DNA of 64,000 bases from PWQG01 sp040882255 (GTDB taxonomy: Bacteria; Pseudomonadota; Gammaproteobacteria; Pseudomonadales; Pseudohongiellaceae). Made by a program: the position numbers and the translations under genes. The stretch covers positions 1 to 64,000 of the forward strand of contig JBBEBP010000019.1 in the NCBI GenBank assembly GCA_040882255.1, written 5' to 3'. Shown in pieces: positions 37,333-46,469 of this stretch (position 1 is its first letter; the number at the start of each line of letters is the position of its first letter). The notes beneath the pieces were generated by a model, which saw nothing but the letters and a program-made list of their open reading frames with translations, had not been told where the DNA came from and did not search any database.

Positions 37333-37362
37333 GGCCCGGTCGGAACTGAACTCGACCGGGCC
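37333..37362 (-). terminator. Hairpin upstream of SRAP copy (10-bp stem, 10-nt loop)
   Basis: Stem GGCCCGGTCG / CGACCGGGCC with a loop in which GAACT is present twice; the other two copies (44620, 47262) have it once. On the reverse strand it is followed by CTCTTTACTG, a poor T-run. In the copy at 47262 the same hairpin is followed by ATTTTTT, so the family is best read as an intrinsic terminator that insulates SRAP from upstream transcription. Confidence 0.65.
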
Positions 37363-37641
37363 ACAGCCAGCCCGACGCGCTTCCTGCTGGTAATAAGGTT
37401 GTAGTACATTTTCACGATTCTCGCTACTTGGCAGTAACCGTCCGGCCAACGCATCTTGTCGCCAGGCTCTGATTTGCCAATAGTACCCTCCTCGCATCGT
37501 ACATAGCCTTTTGTAGCAATATAGGGAGGACACATCTACAAGAGAAAGGGAGCGCGCGTATCGCGTACATGAACCGTAACAGGCGCCCAAGGGATCGCTG
37601 GCCGGATCCGCGGGCCAAACAGTGTATATGCTTTGCGCGGT

Positions 37642-39765
37642 TCACAAAGTTTCTTTTGGGCGGTCCCGTCGTAGCAACGCCTCAAAATCGTTCTGGCGAA
37701 AGGGCCTCGAGAACAGGAATCCCTGGGCATAGTCACAACCGGCGCGGGAGAGGAATTGCAATTGCTCTTCCGTTTCCACGCCCTCTGCAACCACCTGGAC
37801 ACCCATGGTGTGCGCCATACCGATAATGGCTTTAAGTAAACGATCCGTATTGTCATCCTGGCCGGCTTTCGCAATCAGCTCTCTGTCCACCTTGATGCTG
37901 TCCACCTGGAACTCCTGGAGGGCCAGAAGGGAAAACGGCTCGATGCCGAAATGGTCGACGGCCAGGTGGAACCGCAAACCCCTCAGACCAGAACTTTTGG
38001 CGGGATTGAACCCGAAGGTGCGCATACTGGTTAAAGAGGTAGGGGTCAGTTCCATAGTGATCCGGCTCTCACCGAAATCACTTGCCATCAGCCGCACACG
38101 CCATTGGTCCACAAGGGTTCGGGTGGAAAAGGAGGCCGGTGATTCGTTGATGTTGATCGGAAAGGCTTCGCTTCCCTGGTTGCGCCACCGCAGCGAGCAG
38201 CTCACCGCCTGATTGAGGACGTAGGCGTCGATACTGTCTCTCATGTTACTTTGTTCGGCAACGGCAAGAAACGCGTCCGGGGTCAGTAGCCCCTCATCCG
38301 GGTGATTCCATCGAAGCAGGGCTTCAGCCCTGGATACGGCTCCGGTGCGGATGTCTATTATCGCCTGGTAGTAAACTTCCAGTTGGTTCTCCCTGAGCGC
38401 AACATCCAGTTCCCTGTTCAACTTCATATGCTCTGATTCGCTCTGCGCCATCCAGGGCTCGTAGCGCCGAACCTGTTGGCCTCCATGCGCTTTGGAAGTG
38501 TACATGGCCTGATCGGCATTGTGCAGCAGCTTATCGACATCCTTGCCGTCATCGGGGAAAAGAGTCAGGCCGATGCTGCCGGAAATGTTCACCCGGTGCG
38601 AATCAACGTCAAACGCCTGTTCGAGACTGGTCAGAAGTGTCTTGGCAACTTCATTCGCACCCCTCCAGCCGGTTTCCTTCAGGATCAGGGTGAACTCGTC
38701 TCCACCGAGACGGGCCAGGGTGTCCATGGCCCGGACCTTGGTACCTATCCGTTCGGCCACCTGCACCAGAAGCCGGTCACCGGCCTCGTGGCCGAGCTGG
38801 TCATTGGCTTGCTTGAAGCGATCCAGGTCGATGAATAGCAGGGCAAAAAAAGTGCCCTTTCGCTGGGCCTCCAGCATGGCCTGCTCAAGCCGATCGAGGA
38901 ACAGTCGCCGATTGGGGAGTCCAGTTAGCGCATCGAAATTGGCATTTCGCCAGGACTGATACTCAATCTGTTTGCGCTCAGTGATGTCCCGCGAAGTCTT
39001 AACGACAGCGTCAACCTCGCCCCGGTCGTTAAAGACCGGTACAAATCGGCAGTCAAAATCCAACTCGCGGCCCGAGGGTAAAAAGTGATGCCACTCCCTG
39101 CGCTGAGTCTGACCCGTGGTTAGTGTCGTGGTGATCGCGTCGTGACAATCTGCGGCAAAATCAAGGCCCAGCTCACGTGGGGTTTTACCAATCATGTCAC
39201 GGTGCGGCACATCGACGAGATCGGCCATCGCCCTATTGAGAAACAGGTGCCTGCCATCGGGATCGAATATGACGGCGGGGTCAGGAGAAGCTTTCAGTAT
39301 AGTTTCGATCAGGCGCGTTTCCTGATCTTTGCGGGCGGAGTAGCTGGACACCGAGTTGACAATCAGCTGGTCAATGGCCTCGATGAACCGCATCAATTCT
39401 CCGATATCTTTTGCGGCAAGGCCCCGCTGCTCATCGCTCCAGGCCCTGGTAACCCGGACCCGCAGGGCCCGCAGTTCCTGTATCATCTGAAGCATGGACA
39501 GGCCCTGCCTGCTACGCTCCGTGCCATGCTCCTCACCGGCACCCGAAGCGGAAGCCTCGTCTTTGTCATGGTCCCTGCGGGTCGACTCTTCGCCAGTCTG
39601 CAAGGTCGACAGGTCCTCGGTGATGAACTCCAGCATTTCACGGGCATGGTCTCTCAGGGCGCTACTGTCTTCGCCCTCCAATTCCGGAGCGATTTCCAGC
39701 GCGTTTTCTTCCCAGTCTTCAAGCAGTTGCTCCATTTCTGTATGGATAAATTGGAATAGCTTCAT
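37642..39765 (-). CDS. PAS-GGDEF-EAL signalling protein with altered EAL site
   Basis: The 707-aa cytoplasmic protein has an N-terminal helical RsbR/RsbT-type sensor region (about 1-165, WEENALEIAPELEG), a PAS domain (about 165-285), GGDEF (about 290-450, with intact LARLGGDEF) and EAL (about 465-700). The first EAL motif (AEALLRW), ELT and VAEGVET are present. But the usual DDFGTG motif reads VDHFGIEP, with the second Asp replaced by His. The diguanylate cyclase should be active; the phosphodiesterase probably is not, or acts as a c-di-GMP receptor. No membrane segment. Confidence 0.88.
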   Translation of the reverse strand: MKLFQFIHTEMEQLLEDWEENALEIAPELEGEDSSALRDHAREMLEFITEDLSTLQTGEESTRRDHDKDEASASGAGEEHGTERSRQGLSMLQMIQELRALRVRVTRAWSDEQRGLAAKDIGELMRFIEAIDQLIVNSVSSYSARKDQETRLIETILKASPDPAVIFDPDGRHLFLNRAMADLVDVPHRDMIGKTPRELGLDFAADCHDAITTTLTTGQTQRREWHHFLPSGRELDFDCRFVPVFNDRGEVDAVVKTSRDITERKQIEYQSWRNANFDALTGLPNRRLFLDRLEQAMLEAQRKGTFFALLFIDLDRFKQANDQLGHEAGDRLLVQVAERIGTKVRAMDTLARLGGDEFTLILKETGWRGANEVAKTLLTSLEQAFDVDSHRVNISGSIGLTLFPDDGKDVDKLLHNADQAMYTSKAHGGQQVRRYEPWMAQSESEHMKLNRELDVALRENQLEVYYQAIIDIRTGAVSRAEALLRWNHPDEGLLTPDAFLAVAEQSNMRDSIDAYVLNQAVSCSLRWRNQGSEAFPININESPASFSTRTLVDQWRVRLMASDFGESRITMELTPTSLTSMRTFGFNPAKSSGLRGLRFHLAVDHFGIEPFSLLALQEFQVDSIKVDRELIAKAGQDDNTDRLLKAIIGMAHTMGVQVVAEGVETEEQLQFLSRAGCDYAQGFLFSRPFRQNDFEALLRRDRPKETL

Positions 39766-39842
39766 GACGCCAGGACCCTTCCGCGATCTATTCGCGAGTG
39801 CCGAGATGGCTTCTGAGCCCGCAACCTATTGAGAGATCGCAC

Positions 39843-40547
39843 TTAAGCCGCCAGACCCAGGCGGTCGGTTTCTTGCTTGACCACGGCGTAGCACTCGCAG
39901 CATTGTGCTTCGAGTCTCGAACGGTCGACCACGGTGATATGCCCGCGCCGGTGGCGGATAATACCGAGCTTTTGCAGCCTCCCGGCCGCCTCGGTCACGC
40001 CTTCGCGGCGCACACCCAGCATGTTGGCGATCAATTCCTGGGTCAGGATCAGTTCGTTGGCCGGCAGCCGATCCAGACATAGTAGCAGCCAGCGGCACAA
40101 TCGCTGATCGATAGTGTGGCGCCGGTTACAAACGGCCGTCTGAGCTATCTGGGTAATCAGGGATTGAGTGTAGCGCAGCATCAACATGCGCATGTTGGTA
40201 TCGTTTTGGAATTCGCGCTTGAGATCTGTGGCCGCCAGCCGGTAGACCACGCCTGCACTCTGGACAATCGCCTGGCTGGATGTGCTGCCTGCGCCCAAGA
40301 GCACCGAGGTGCCGACGATGCCCTCGCGGCCCACGATCGAGAGCCCGCTCGAGTGGCCGTCAAGCGTGACGTAGGTAAGAGAGATGATGCAGTCGGCCGG
40401 GAAATAGACAAACTTCACTTTCTGACCGACGGCGTCGAGCTCCTTGCCCGGTGGCACCTCAATTTCTTGCAACAGTGGAAACACCCTTTCTTTTACCTGT
40501 TCAGGCAGTAGAAAGAGCAAATCATTGCGCTCTGGTCCGGTTTTCAT
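39843..40547 (-). CDS. Crp/Fnr-family transcriptional regulator
   Basis: This 234-aa regulator has an N-terminal cyclic-nucleotide-type beta-barrel (about 30-130, GREGIVGTSVLLGAG) and a C-terminal winged helix with recognition part LTQELIANMLGVRREGVTEA. It has no Fnr-type Cys cluster at the N-terminus, so it is not a typical iron-sulfur oxygen sensor. The long alpha linker RYTQSLITQIAQTA is typical. AGGAGG lies 5 bases before the ATG chosen. A CHASE2 cyclase is also in the window, but cAMP binding here is not shown. Confidence 0.88.
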   Translation of the reverse strand: MKTGPERNDLLFLLPEQVKERVFPLLQEIEVPPGKELDAVGQKVKFVYFPADCIISLTYVTLDGHSSGLSIVGREGIVGTSVLLGAGSTSSQAIVQSAGVVYRLAATDLKREFQNDTNMRMLMLRYTQSLITQIAQTAVCNRRHTIDQRLCRWLLLCLDRLPANELILTQELIANMLGVRREGVTEAAGRLQKLGIIRHRRGHITVVDRSRLEAQCCECYAVVKQETDRLGLAA

Positions 40548-40713
40548 GGTCACCTCCTGACGGCGGGAAAGGACCGTGAGAAAAAGGATGACAACCATAG
40601 ATTCGACAACTACCAAGCGAAGATTATCCCGGTAGGCTAAAATTCTTCGGCCGATCAGTCGTCACGTTCGCTGCTAGACAACCTATTGAGAGGCCACTGT
40701 AATCCCCCGGTGA

Positions 40714-40836
40714 TTAGGATAATTCCGGTTCTTTTGAACAGCTGGAATCAATGCGCAGTGCGCTTTCTCCCCGTATCCACAAGGTCGCGGATACGGTGAT
40801 CAGTATGAGTTTGAGGGGCTTGAGGAATCTGTGCAT
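40714..40836 (-). CDS. Small hydrophobic peptide, 40 aa
   Basis: A short frame MHRFLKPLKLILITVSATLW continues 20 residues to a stop at 40714. GGAG lies seven bases before the ATG. It has one short hydrophobic stretch preceded by basic residues, as in small membrane or leader peptides. It is in the 420-bp gap between the histidine kinase and the Crp gene, all on the reverse strand. I do not recognise a family, and chance cannot be excluded. Confidence 0.4.
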   Translation of the reverse strand: MHRFLKPLKLILITVSATLWIRGESALRIDSSCSKEPELS

Positions 40837-40968
40837 TGTCACTCTCCGTTTGATGACTGCATTACTATCCCGGACGCCGGCGGTGCGGAAGGTTAAACGA
40901 CGGCAATTGGGCGCGCCGAGCGCCTTGGTCGACCGCCAGGCCATGCGAGGTCGACCCAAGACCGTCGG

Positions 40969-42771
40969 CTAGTCGGGCAAGTCAGGTTTCCGTTCCAGAG
41001 CAGCGCGGACTCTTTCGGCGAGTTGGTGGCGCCGGTAAGGCTTGCGCAGGAGTTCGAACTGCGCCGTCGGGCCTTCGCCCATGAGGTCATCCTTTTCGGT
41101 GTAGCCGGAGGTCAGGAGCACCGGCAGTCCGGGCCGCGAGCGTTGTACTGCCTCTGCCAAGTCGAATCCAGACATACCGCCGGGCATGACCACGTCGCTG
41201 AACAGAAGGTCGAATTCGCCGTCGTGTTGCAGCGCCGCGAGCGCCGCCTGAGCGTCCGGAACAGCGACCACCGCGTAGCCGAGGCTTTCGAGCTGGCTGG
41301 TCACATGCTGGCGCACGAGGTCGTTATCCTCAACCACGAGGATCCTCTTCGAGCCGTCCGAGACGGCCGCGGCGCGTGGAGCGCACACTTCTGGCGTACT
41401 GGCCTCTCCCGCCGCGCGCGGCAGGTAGAGTCTGACGGTCGTGCCCGCGCCGGGCTCGGAATCGATGGCTACATGGCCCCCCGACTGATGGACGAAGCCA
41501 TGGACCATGCTGAGGCCGAGTCCGCTGCCGTTGTCCACCGCCTTCGTTGTAAAGAAGGGCTCGAACACATGCTCGAGTGTCTCGGGCGTCATTCCTGTGC
41601 CCGTGTCGTTCACCGCCAGCACAACGTACTGTCCGGGCTGAAGCCCTTCGTTCTCGGTCGGACCGTCATCGTCGATCGCGACGTTCGCGAGCTTGATCGT
41701 CAACGTGCCGCCATTCGGCATCGCGTCCCTCGCGTTGAGTGCCAGGTTCAGGAGCGCCGTCTCCAGCTCGGCCGGGTCCGCCATGCAGCGCCAAGGATCT
41801 GCCGTGCTCTCGATCGTCAAACCGATCGTCTCTCCGAGGCTCTGCCGCATCAGGCCTGCCATGCCCTGGAGCAGGTGCGGAACATCCAACGGCTGGGGGT
41901 GCAGCGGCTGCTGACGTGAGAAGGCGAGCAGGCGTCGTGTGGTTGTCGCACCGCGCCATCCAGCCGCGCTCGCCTGTTCAGCCAGACGTGCGAGCGCGGG
42001 TCTATCTGCCAGTTGCTCGTGCAGAGCTTCCAGATTTCCGAGCACGACTGTGAGCAGATTGTTGAAATCGTGCGCGATGCCAGCAGTAAGTTGTCCCACG
42101 GCCTTCATCTTTTGAGCTTGAGCAAGTCTGGCTTCGATTTCGCGGCGTTGCGCCACCTCTGCCTCGAGCTCTCGACTTCGATCAGCAACTCGGTGCTCGA
42201 GTGTATCATTCAGCGCTTGCAACTCGTCGTTAAGCCGAGCGGATTCCCGCAGTGCCTCCTGTAGCTGCACCGCTTTCACTTGAACTTCGCTGCGAGCCCG
42301 ATCGAGTGTCGACGCCAATTCAGCCGCACGCTCACTCGCATTGTCCGCTGCTACTGCCTTGCTATCGGCGACAGCGGCGGCCCTCTCCGCCTTCATCAAT
42401 GAAAAAAGTACGGGGAAGCCTGCATCTTCTAGATCTGTTCGCGAAACACGCACCTGATCTCCCAGGAAGACGACCGCCGCTTCGTCGGCTTGGAAGACGT
42501 GAGCGACAGATCTCCTCCCAGAGTCAGGGTAGGCGACCTCTGCCCGAAACTCCGCTTCATGTTTGCATCGGTGGAGCAATTCTCGCCACGATGCACCGCC
42601 TGGCAGGGTTTGCCGGAACCCATGAGCGGGGCAGAAAACTCGAAGTTCAGGGTCCCTAATCAGTATAAGGAGATCCTCAGCCCCCCAACAGCGCGCGAGT
42701 TCTGCCGCCGCTGTGGTGCGCACTGCGGCGGCTGCGAGCGTGTTCATCAGGTGGGGCACGCTGCGACTCAT
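40969..42771 (-). CDS. Hybrid sensor histidine kinase with C-terminal receiver
   Basis: The protein (about 600 aa) has an N-terminal region (1-130) without a recognised sensor, a coiled coil (about 145-220), HisKA with phospho-His in VGQLTAGIAHDFNNLLTVVL, an HATPase domain (NLALNARDAMPNGG, GTGMTPETLEHVFEPFF, GSGLGLSMVHGF) and a receiver (KRILVVEDN, phospho-Asp in LLFSDVVMPGG). There is no membrane segment. It starts 13 bp after the FIST gene with GGAG before its ATG, so the FIST protein is probably its sensor partner. No output regulator is next to it. Confidence 0.88.
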   Translation of the reverse strand: MSRSVPHLMNTLAAAAVRTTAAAELARCWGAEDLLILIRDPELRVFCPAHGFRQTLPGGASWRELLHRCKHEAEFRAEVAYPDSGRRSVAHVFQADEAAVVFLGDQVRVSRTDLEDAGFPVLFSLMKAERAAAVADSKAVAADNASERAAELASTLDRARSEVQVKAVQLQEALRESARLNDELQALNDTLEHRVADRSRELEAEVAQRREIEARLAQAQKMKAVGQLTAGIAHDFNNLLTVVLGNLEALHEQLADRPALARLAEQASAAGWRGATTTRRLLAFSRQQPLHPQPLDVPHLLQGMAGLMRQSLGETIGLTIESTADPWRCMADPAELETALLNLALNARDAMPNGGTLTIKLANVAIDDDGPTENEGLQPGQYVVLAVNDTGTGMTPETLEHVFEPFFTTKAVDNGSGLGLSMVHGFVHQSGGHVAIDSEPGAGTTVRLYLPRAAGEASTPEVCAPRAAAVSDGSKRILVVEDNDLVRQHVTSQLESLGYAVVAVPDAQAALAALQHDGEFDLLFSDVVMPGGMSGFDLAEAVQRSRPGLPVLLTSGYTEKDDLMGEGPTAQFELLRKPYRRHQLAERVRAALERKPDLPD

Positions 42772-42784
42772 ATCGCTCCATTCA

Positions 42785-43942
42785 CTATTCCGGAAAAACG
42801 CAAACGATTGCGGTGCAATTGTGAAACCCCTGAAATTGACCCTCCGCCCGCGCGAGCTGACCATGCGTGTTGCAACCGGTCATCGCTACGCCTCCCAGCC
42901 TGTCCTTCACGATTTCCAGCTCTGCGTCGAATTTCTCGCCGAGTCGCAGCCTCGTGGCCACGCAATCAAAGAATAACGCAGCCTTCGGTCGATGTTCTCC
43001 CAATGCTAGAAGCGCTGAGTCGGTTGCCCGTGCCGCGGCGTCCAACGCTGATTTTTCCGACGTTCGCATGATCTGAACCACCGCGCCCATTGGGACCTCT
43101 GCGGCACAAAGGATTGAATCATCCAAACCGACGGAAAGAGGCACCCGGATGCGATGGCCAGAACTCGTGCTGATGCCGAGGACATTGTGTAGGAAGAAAG
43201 GAAGAGGCGCCGCGAGATCGAGCTTCTGCTTCGTGCGATCGGCATGCTCTTTGAAGGCTTCGAAGGCCGGCATACCGTTGAGGCTAAGGATACGCATACC
43301 ATCCGTTTCGGTGACACGAAACCCTTCCGATGCAGGCTCCCAGCCGTGACCGACGCCCACACCAATAGGCTTGACAGAAAGAATTTCGAGCGAGACGACT
43401 CCGTCTACAACAACATCTGTCCCTGCGAAAACGGCTGTGCGCTGAAACTGCGCGTTGTCACCGGCTCCACCGCCAAAGAACTGGTATTGACCTGATGTTG
43501 CCAGCGTCAACTTTTCAATCAGGACGTCTCCATGGCCGGCCAACGCATCAAACAACACGAGGGCGGTGCGATGAGGAAATGCGCCGTCTGATACTCCGCG
43601 GAACCCCGCCGCGATTTTCTGAGCCACCGCCGCCGGGGCCTTGCTCAAACCTGTGGCGGCACTCACCGTGAACTGCATCTCTGGAGCACGGATCGCCATC
43701 ACACACGCCAACCCTTCACCCCGGTGATCGCTCGTAAACTCCCCGGCCGACGACGCTCCTACGATTACACCGCGCCCACACCTGTTGCGGAGTGCAGCAA
43801 GCAGCAGGGAATGGTCGTATCGCGGGGACGCAAATACAATAATCGCATCGGCATCGCCAAGCGATGAACGAATCTGCGCTGCAAGATCGTGACCAGCTGC
43901 CGTGGGCTCATCAAGGGAAGTACAGGCAACCACCGTCTTCAT
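42785..43942 (-). CDS. FIST-domain sensory protein
   Basis: This 385-aa protein has the FIST N domain (about 25-225: LAAQIRSSLGDADAIIVFAS, GRGVIVGASSAGEF) and the FIST C domain (about 225-370: KAALFFDCVATRLRLGEKF, GVAMTGCNTHGQL). FIST proteins are cytoplasmic sensors thought to bind small ligands such as amino acids or, in NosP-type members, haem and nitric oxide. NosP-like genes commonly pair with a histidine kinase, as here (13 bp apart). Ligand identity is not visible. Confidence 0.9.
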   Translation of the reverse strand: MKTVVACTSLDEPTAAGHDLAAQIRSSLGDADAIIVFASPRYDHSLLLAALRNRCGRGVIVGASSAGEFTSDHRGEGLACVMAIRAPEMQFTVSAATGLSKAPAAVAQKIAAGFRGVSDGAFPHRTALVLFDALAGHGDVLIEKLTLATSGQYQFFGGGAGDNAQFQRTAVFAGTDVVVDGVVSLEILSVKPIGVGVGHGWEPASEGFRVTETDGMRILSLNGMPAFEAFKEHADRTKQKLDLAAPLPFFLHNVLGISTSSGHRIRVPLSVGLDDSILCAAEVPMGAVVQIMRTSEKSALDAAARATDSALLALGEHRPKAALFFDCVATRLRLGEKFDAELEIVKDRLGGVAMTGCNTHGQLARAEGQFQGFHNCTAIVCVFPE

Positions 43943-44214
43943 TCCAGACCTCCCTCGCAGACACGTGCGCCAAATTCATAGTCTGCTATCCGTCCGCGCC
44001 GCCGCTGACAGACTCAAGTATAGAGAGAACAAAAGGTATCACCCGATCAGGATAGTGTCCATTTTGGTGGTAGGCCAGCTGGGCATTGGCCTTTATACAG
44101 CCAGAACTCTCAGGAATTCCACTGTTTTTTATCCGCAACTAAGCGTAAGTGTGCGGCTATCACACCCTGTCAGCCGGAAACCGCTTTCAAGATGTGATGG
44201 CCGGACGGTTACGC

Positions 44215-44543
44215 TTGTCGCCCAGGCCCTCGATGAAGGCGCTGGCCGGTATGATACAGCGGGACTGCCGGAAAGGCCGGTATCCGGCCGATCGTGGTGT
44301 GTTGAGTTTATCAGAGCGGGTATTGAAGCTGGTGTACTTCGATGGCTTCAGGGTGTCGCGGTCCAGCAGCAGCCACCAGGTGGCATCAGCCAGGCCTCGA
44401 CCGTCCTCGGATTCCCGCACGATGGAGATTGTGCTAGCAGGTGAAACGTCCCTGGACCAACGCATACCATCCAGTTTGACGCCAACGACCTCCATCAGTT
44501 GGCGCACTTCAGGGCTGTCGGTGAGATTGTAGCGCCCGCACAT
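44215..44543 (-). pseudogene. SRAP gene 5' fragment (N-terminal half)
   Basis: The reverse strand encodes MCGRYNLTDSPEVRQL and on through SAFIEGLGDK, nearly identical to the intact SRAP N-terminal half, then breaks at 44215 into unrelated sequence. The break falls before the active-site Glu and His, so it cannot be a complete enzyme. About 140 bp upstream of the start is also shared with the intact copy. GTAACCGTCCGGCC from the intact copy's far flank appears inverted right at the break, evidence of rearrangement. Confidence 0.88.
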
Positions 44544-44619
44544 CCATTGCATTCCAGTGAGAAAGGGATTGAGCCAAAGTATCAGGAGGGCGACTGAGCT
44601 GAAAGAAACTCATTGAAAA

Positions 44620-44644
44620 GGCCCGGTCGGAACTCGACCGGGCC
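44620..44644 (-). terminator. Hairpin upstream of SRAP fragment
   Basis: Stem GGCCCGGTCG / CGACCGGGCC with a 5-nt loop, followed on the reverse strand by TTTTC. Same element as at 37333 and 47262. Confidence 0.7.
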
Positions 44645-44813
44645 ACAGCCAGCCCGACGCGCTTCCTGCTGGTAATAGTGTTTGGGCCCTGTCGATAAGC
44701 GAAGACTAGACTACAGGTGGATGTCGCTAACCCATCGTGTGAGCTACATCAGGGGTCACCGACAGCCATGACTGAATACCTATTGTAGAGGGCGGGTTTC
44801 AAGGAGCATTGGC

Positions 44814-45300
44814 ATGAAGAGATTATTCATCATCACTCTAGTGGTGTTTCTGCAGCCCGCATGGGCAGCGGAATCCGAATACAATCGGGATGACTGGGAG
44901 CACTGGGAGGACTTTGACCAGGATTGCCAGAATACCCGACACGAGCTGCTGATTAGCCGCAGCCTGGCAGGGACCGTTCACCGGTGAAGTCTACACACGG
45001 GCTTCACAGGTTCAGGTTGACTACATAATAGCCCTGCGATACGCCCACGAGTACGGGGGCACTTCTTGGTCGCCGTTACTGAAAAAGGTTTTCGCGAATG
45101 ACCCCGAAAACCTGCTGATCGTGGAGGGCAGCGAGAACCCGTCAAAGGGATGGAGAGGACCGAGTGAGTACATGCCGCTGGATCGCAGCTACCACTGTGA
45201 ATACGCCAGGCAGTGGCTTCACCTGATCAGGAAGTACGAATTGGATGTTCCTGGGTTCGATAGGCTATCGACCACGGGTCTACTCAGTCGATGTCGGTAG
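44814..45300 (+). pseudogene. Secreted HNH endonuclease (GmrSD/DUF1524-like) pseudogene
   Basis: An ATG with AAGGAG begins a signal peptide (FIITLVVFLQPAWAAE) and the family segment NRDDWEHWEDFDQDCQNTRH, then stops at about 44986. A second frame resumes at once (GEVYTRASQVQVD) and runs through NDPENLLIVEGSENPSKGWR and PSEYMPLDRSYHCEYARQW to 45300. Both halves match secreted HNH nucleases. The catalytic Asp-His pair before the first metal motif reads VDYIIAL, His being replaced by Tyr. Frameshift and lost His both argue for an inactive gene. Confidence 0.8.
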
Positions 45301-45367
45301 ATCCGCCACTACGATAGACCTTTAGCTCCCATATGTGCTGATGTCTCTATCCTGCACGACTTACTCT

Positions 45368-45428
45368 ACTCATCCCAGTGGCTTGGCTTACCGATCGGAG
45401 TCATCAGCTGATCCAGCCTTATCTGCGG
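45368..45428 (-). pseudogene. SRAP gene 3' fragment (C-terminal tail)
   Basis: The reverse strand reads PQIRLDQLMTPIGKPSHWDE and a stop, matching the intact SRAP end PEIRDDQLLTPIGKPSQWNE. It is on the same strand as the 5' fragment at 46972-47183 and correctly ordered with it, so the two may be ends of one SRAP gene split by the roughly 1.5 kb between them. Confidence 0.75.
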
Positions 45429-45776
45429 CTGCGCCTCCTCCAGAACCTTCCCACGACAGTCCCGAGGTGTTTAAAGCTGCCTCACTCTTAGGCTCGGAGG
45501 TGTCAACAGGACTAGAATAAATCATAAGATACGATAAGTTGACCTGTAATTGCGACGAAATAATTAGCGGGTACGTTGAAGTTGTTATTAGACTAAGAGT
45601 TACTTGTACGATCATACAATTTGTACTGGAAACCTAGGTAAGAGAGATCAACCGCGTCTCGAAATAGTGATTCTATAGGACTCAATTAAATAGCCTATGA
45701 AGCGACTGAGCTACACCTACACGTTATTGAAATATAGATACTAAACTTACCGATAGCTTAGCATGGAGTATTGCAC

Positions 45777-46469
45777 ATGAAGCTCGCATCACTCGGAATA
45801 ACATTCATGTTGTTGATATTTACGTCACAATCTTACGCACAGAACGCTAGATCGGAGCTAGAAGATATATCATTGATACAGGAGAGTTTTCGATCAAATA
45901 CAATTAGCGGCGTTGGAGGTGAGAGTCCACGTTTATTGTTGATGGTTACAATGCGCGATTTAGACAGACACGGTCTAGAATACATTGGTTTGGACCCGCA
46001 ACGAGATGCTGAGGCAATAGAGAGGCTATCCAGCGTAGAATTTGAGAATATTGAGAGAGAGGCTGTCGAACCTTATATGAATGAAATATGTTCCAGTATT
46101 GAATCTGGAAATTCAAGCGCAGTTGAGCTGGCGGCTCTATACATGAGAGCAGAAAATGCTCAAGAGCAAGCTATAGCCGAAAAGTATGAGGCTTTTTGGG
46201 CAGCATTGAGCCCTGCTGGCCAAGCTAGTATAGAGAAGAATGATTCGGAAGTGCAAGTCTTATCGGCACCTATCTCGTTTTTCTATGATTTTAAGCCGTG
46301 TTCGAGCCACACTGAGAAATTGGAGTTGTTAGGTTTCATTCACTCAGACGATGGCAACTCCGAATCTCGGTCCGCTTCCTCAAAAATCTGTTTAATTCCT
46401 AGCACTACCCTTTCTCTCTCTGGTTCAATAGAAAGGATAAGCACATCTACTTCCTCGCCTACTTTGTAG
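45777..46469 (+). CDS. Hypothetical secreted protein
   Basis: A signal peptide (GITFMLLIFTSQSYAQ) is followed by an acidic, helical mature protein (ELEDISLIQESF, AAALYMRAEN-like region LAALYMRAENAQEQAIAEKY). I do not recognise it. Codon use is much more AT-rich than in the flanking genes, which suggests recent transfer. GGAG lies 9 bases before the ATG. The last 43 codons overlap the convergent S1 gene and look Ser/Thr-rich, so the true C-terminus may have been replaced when the S1 segment was joined. Confidence 0.6.
   Translation: MKLASLGITFMLLIFTSQSYAQNARSELEDISLIQESFRSNTISGVGGESPRLLLMVTMRDLDRHGLEYIGLDPQRDAEAIERLSSVEFENIEREAVEPYMNEICSSIESGNSSAVELAALYMRAENAQEQAIAEKYEAFWAALSPAGQASIEKNDSEVQVLSAPISFFYDFKPCSSHTEKLELLGFIHSDDGNSESRSASSKICLIPSTTLSLSGSIERISTSTSSPTL

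Noticed and set aside
37333..37362. LexA or other SOS operator before SRAP
   Set aside because: The palindrome lacks CTGT-N8-ACAG; with a T-run in one copy it is better explained as a terminator.
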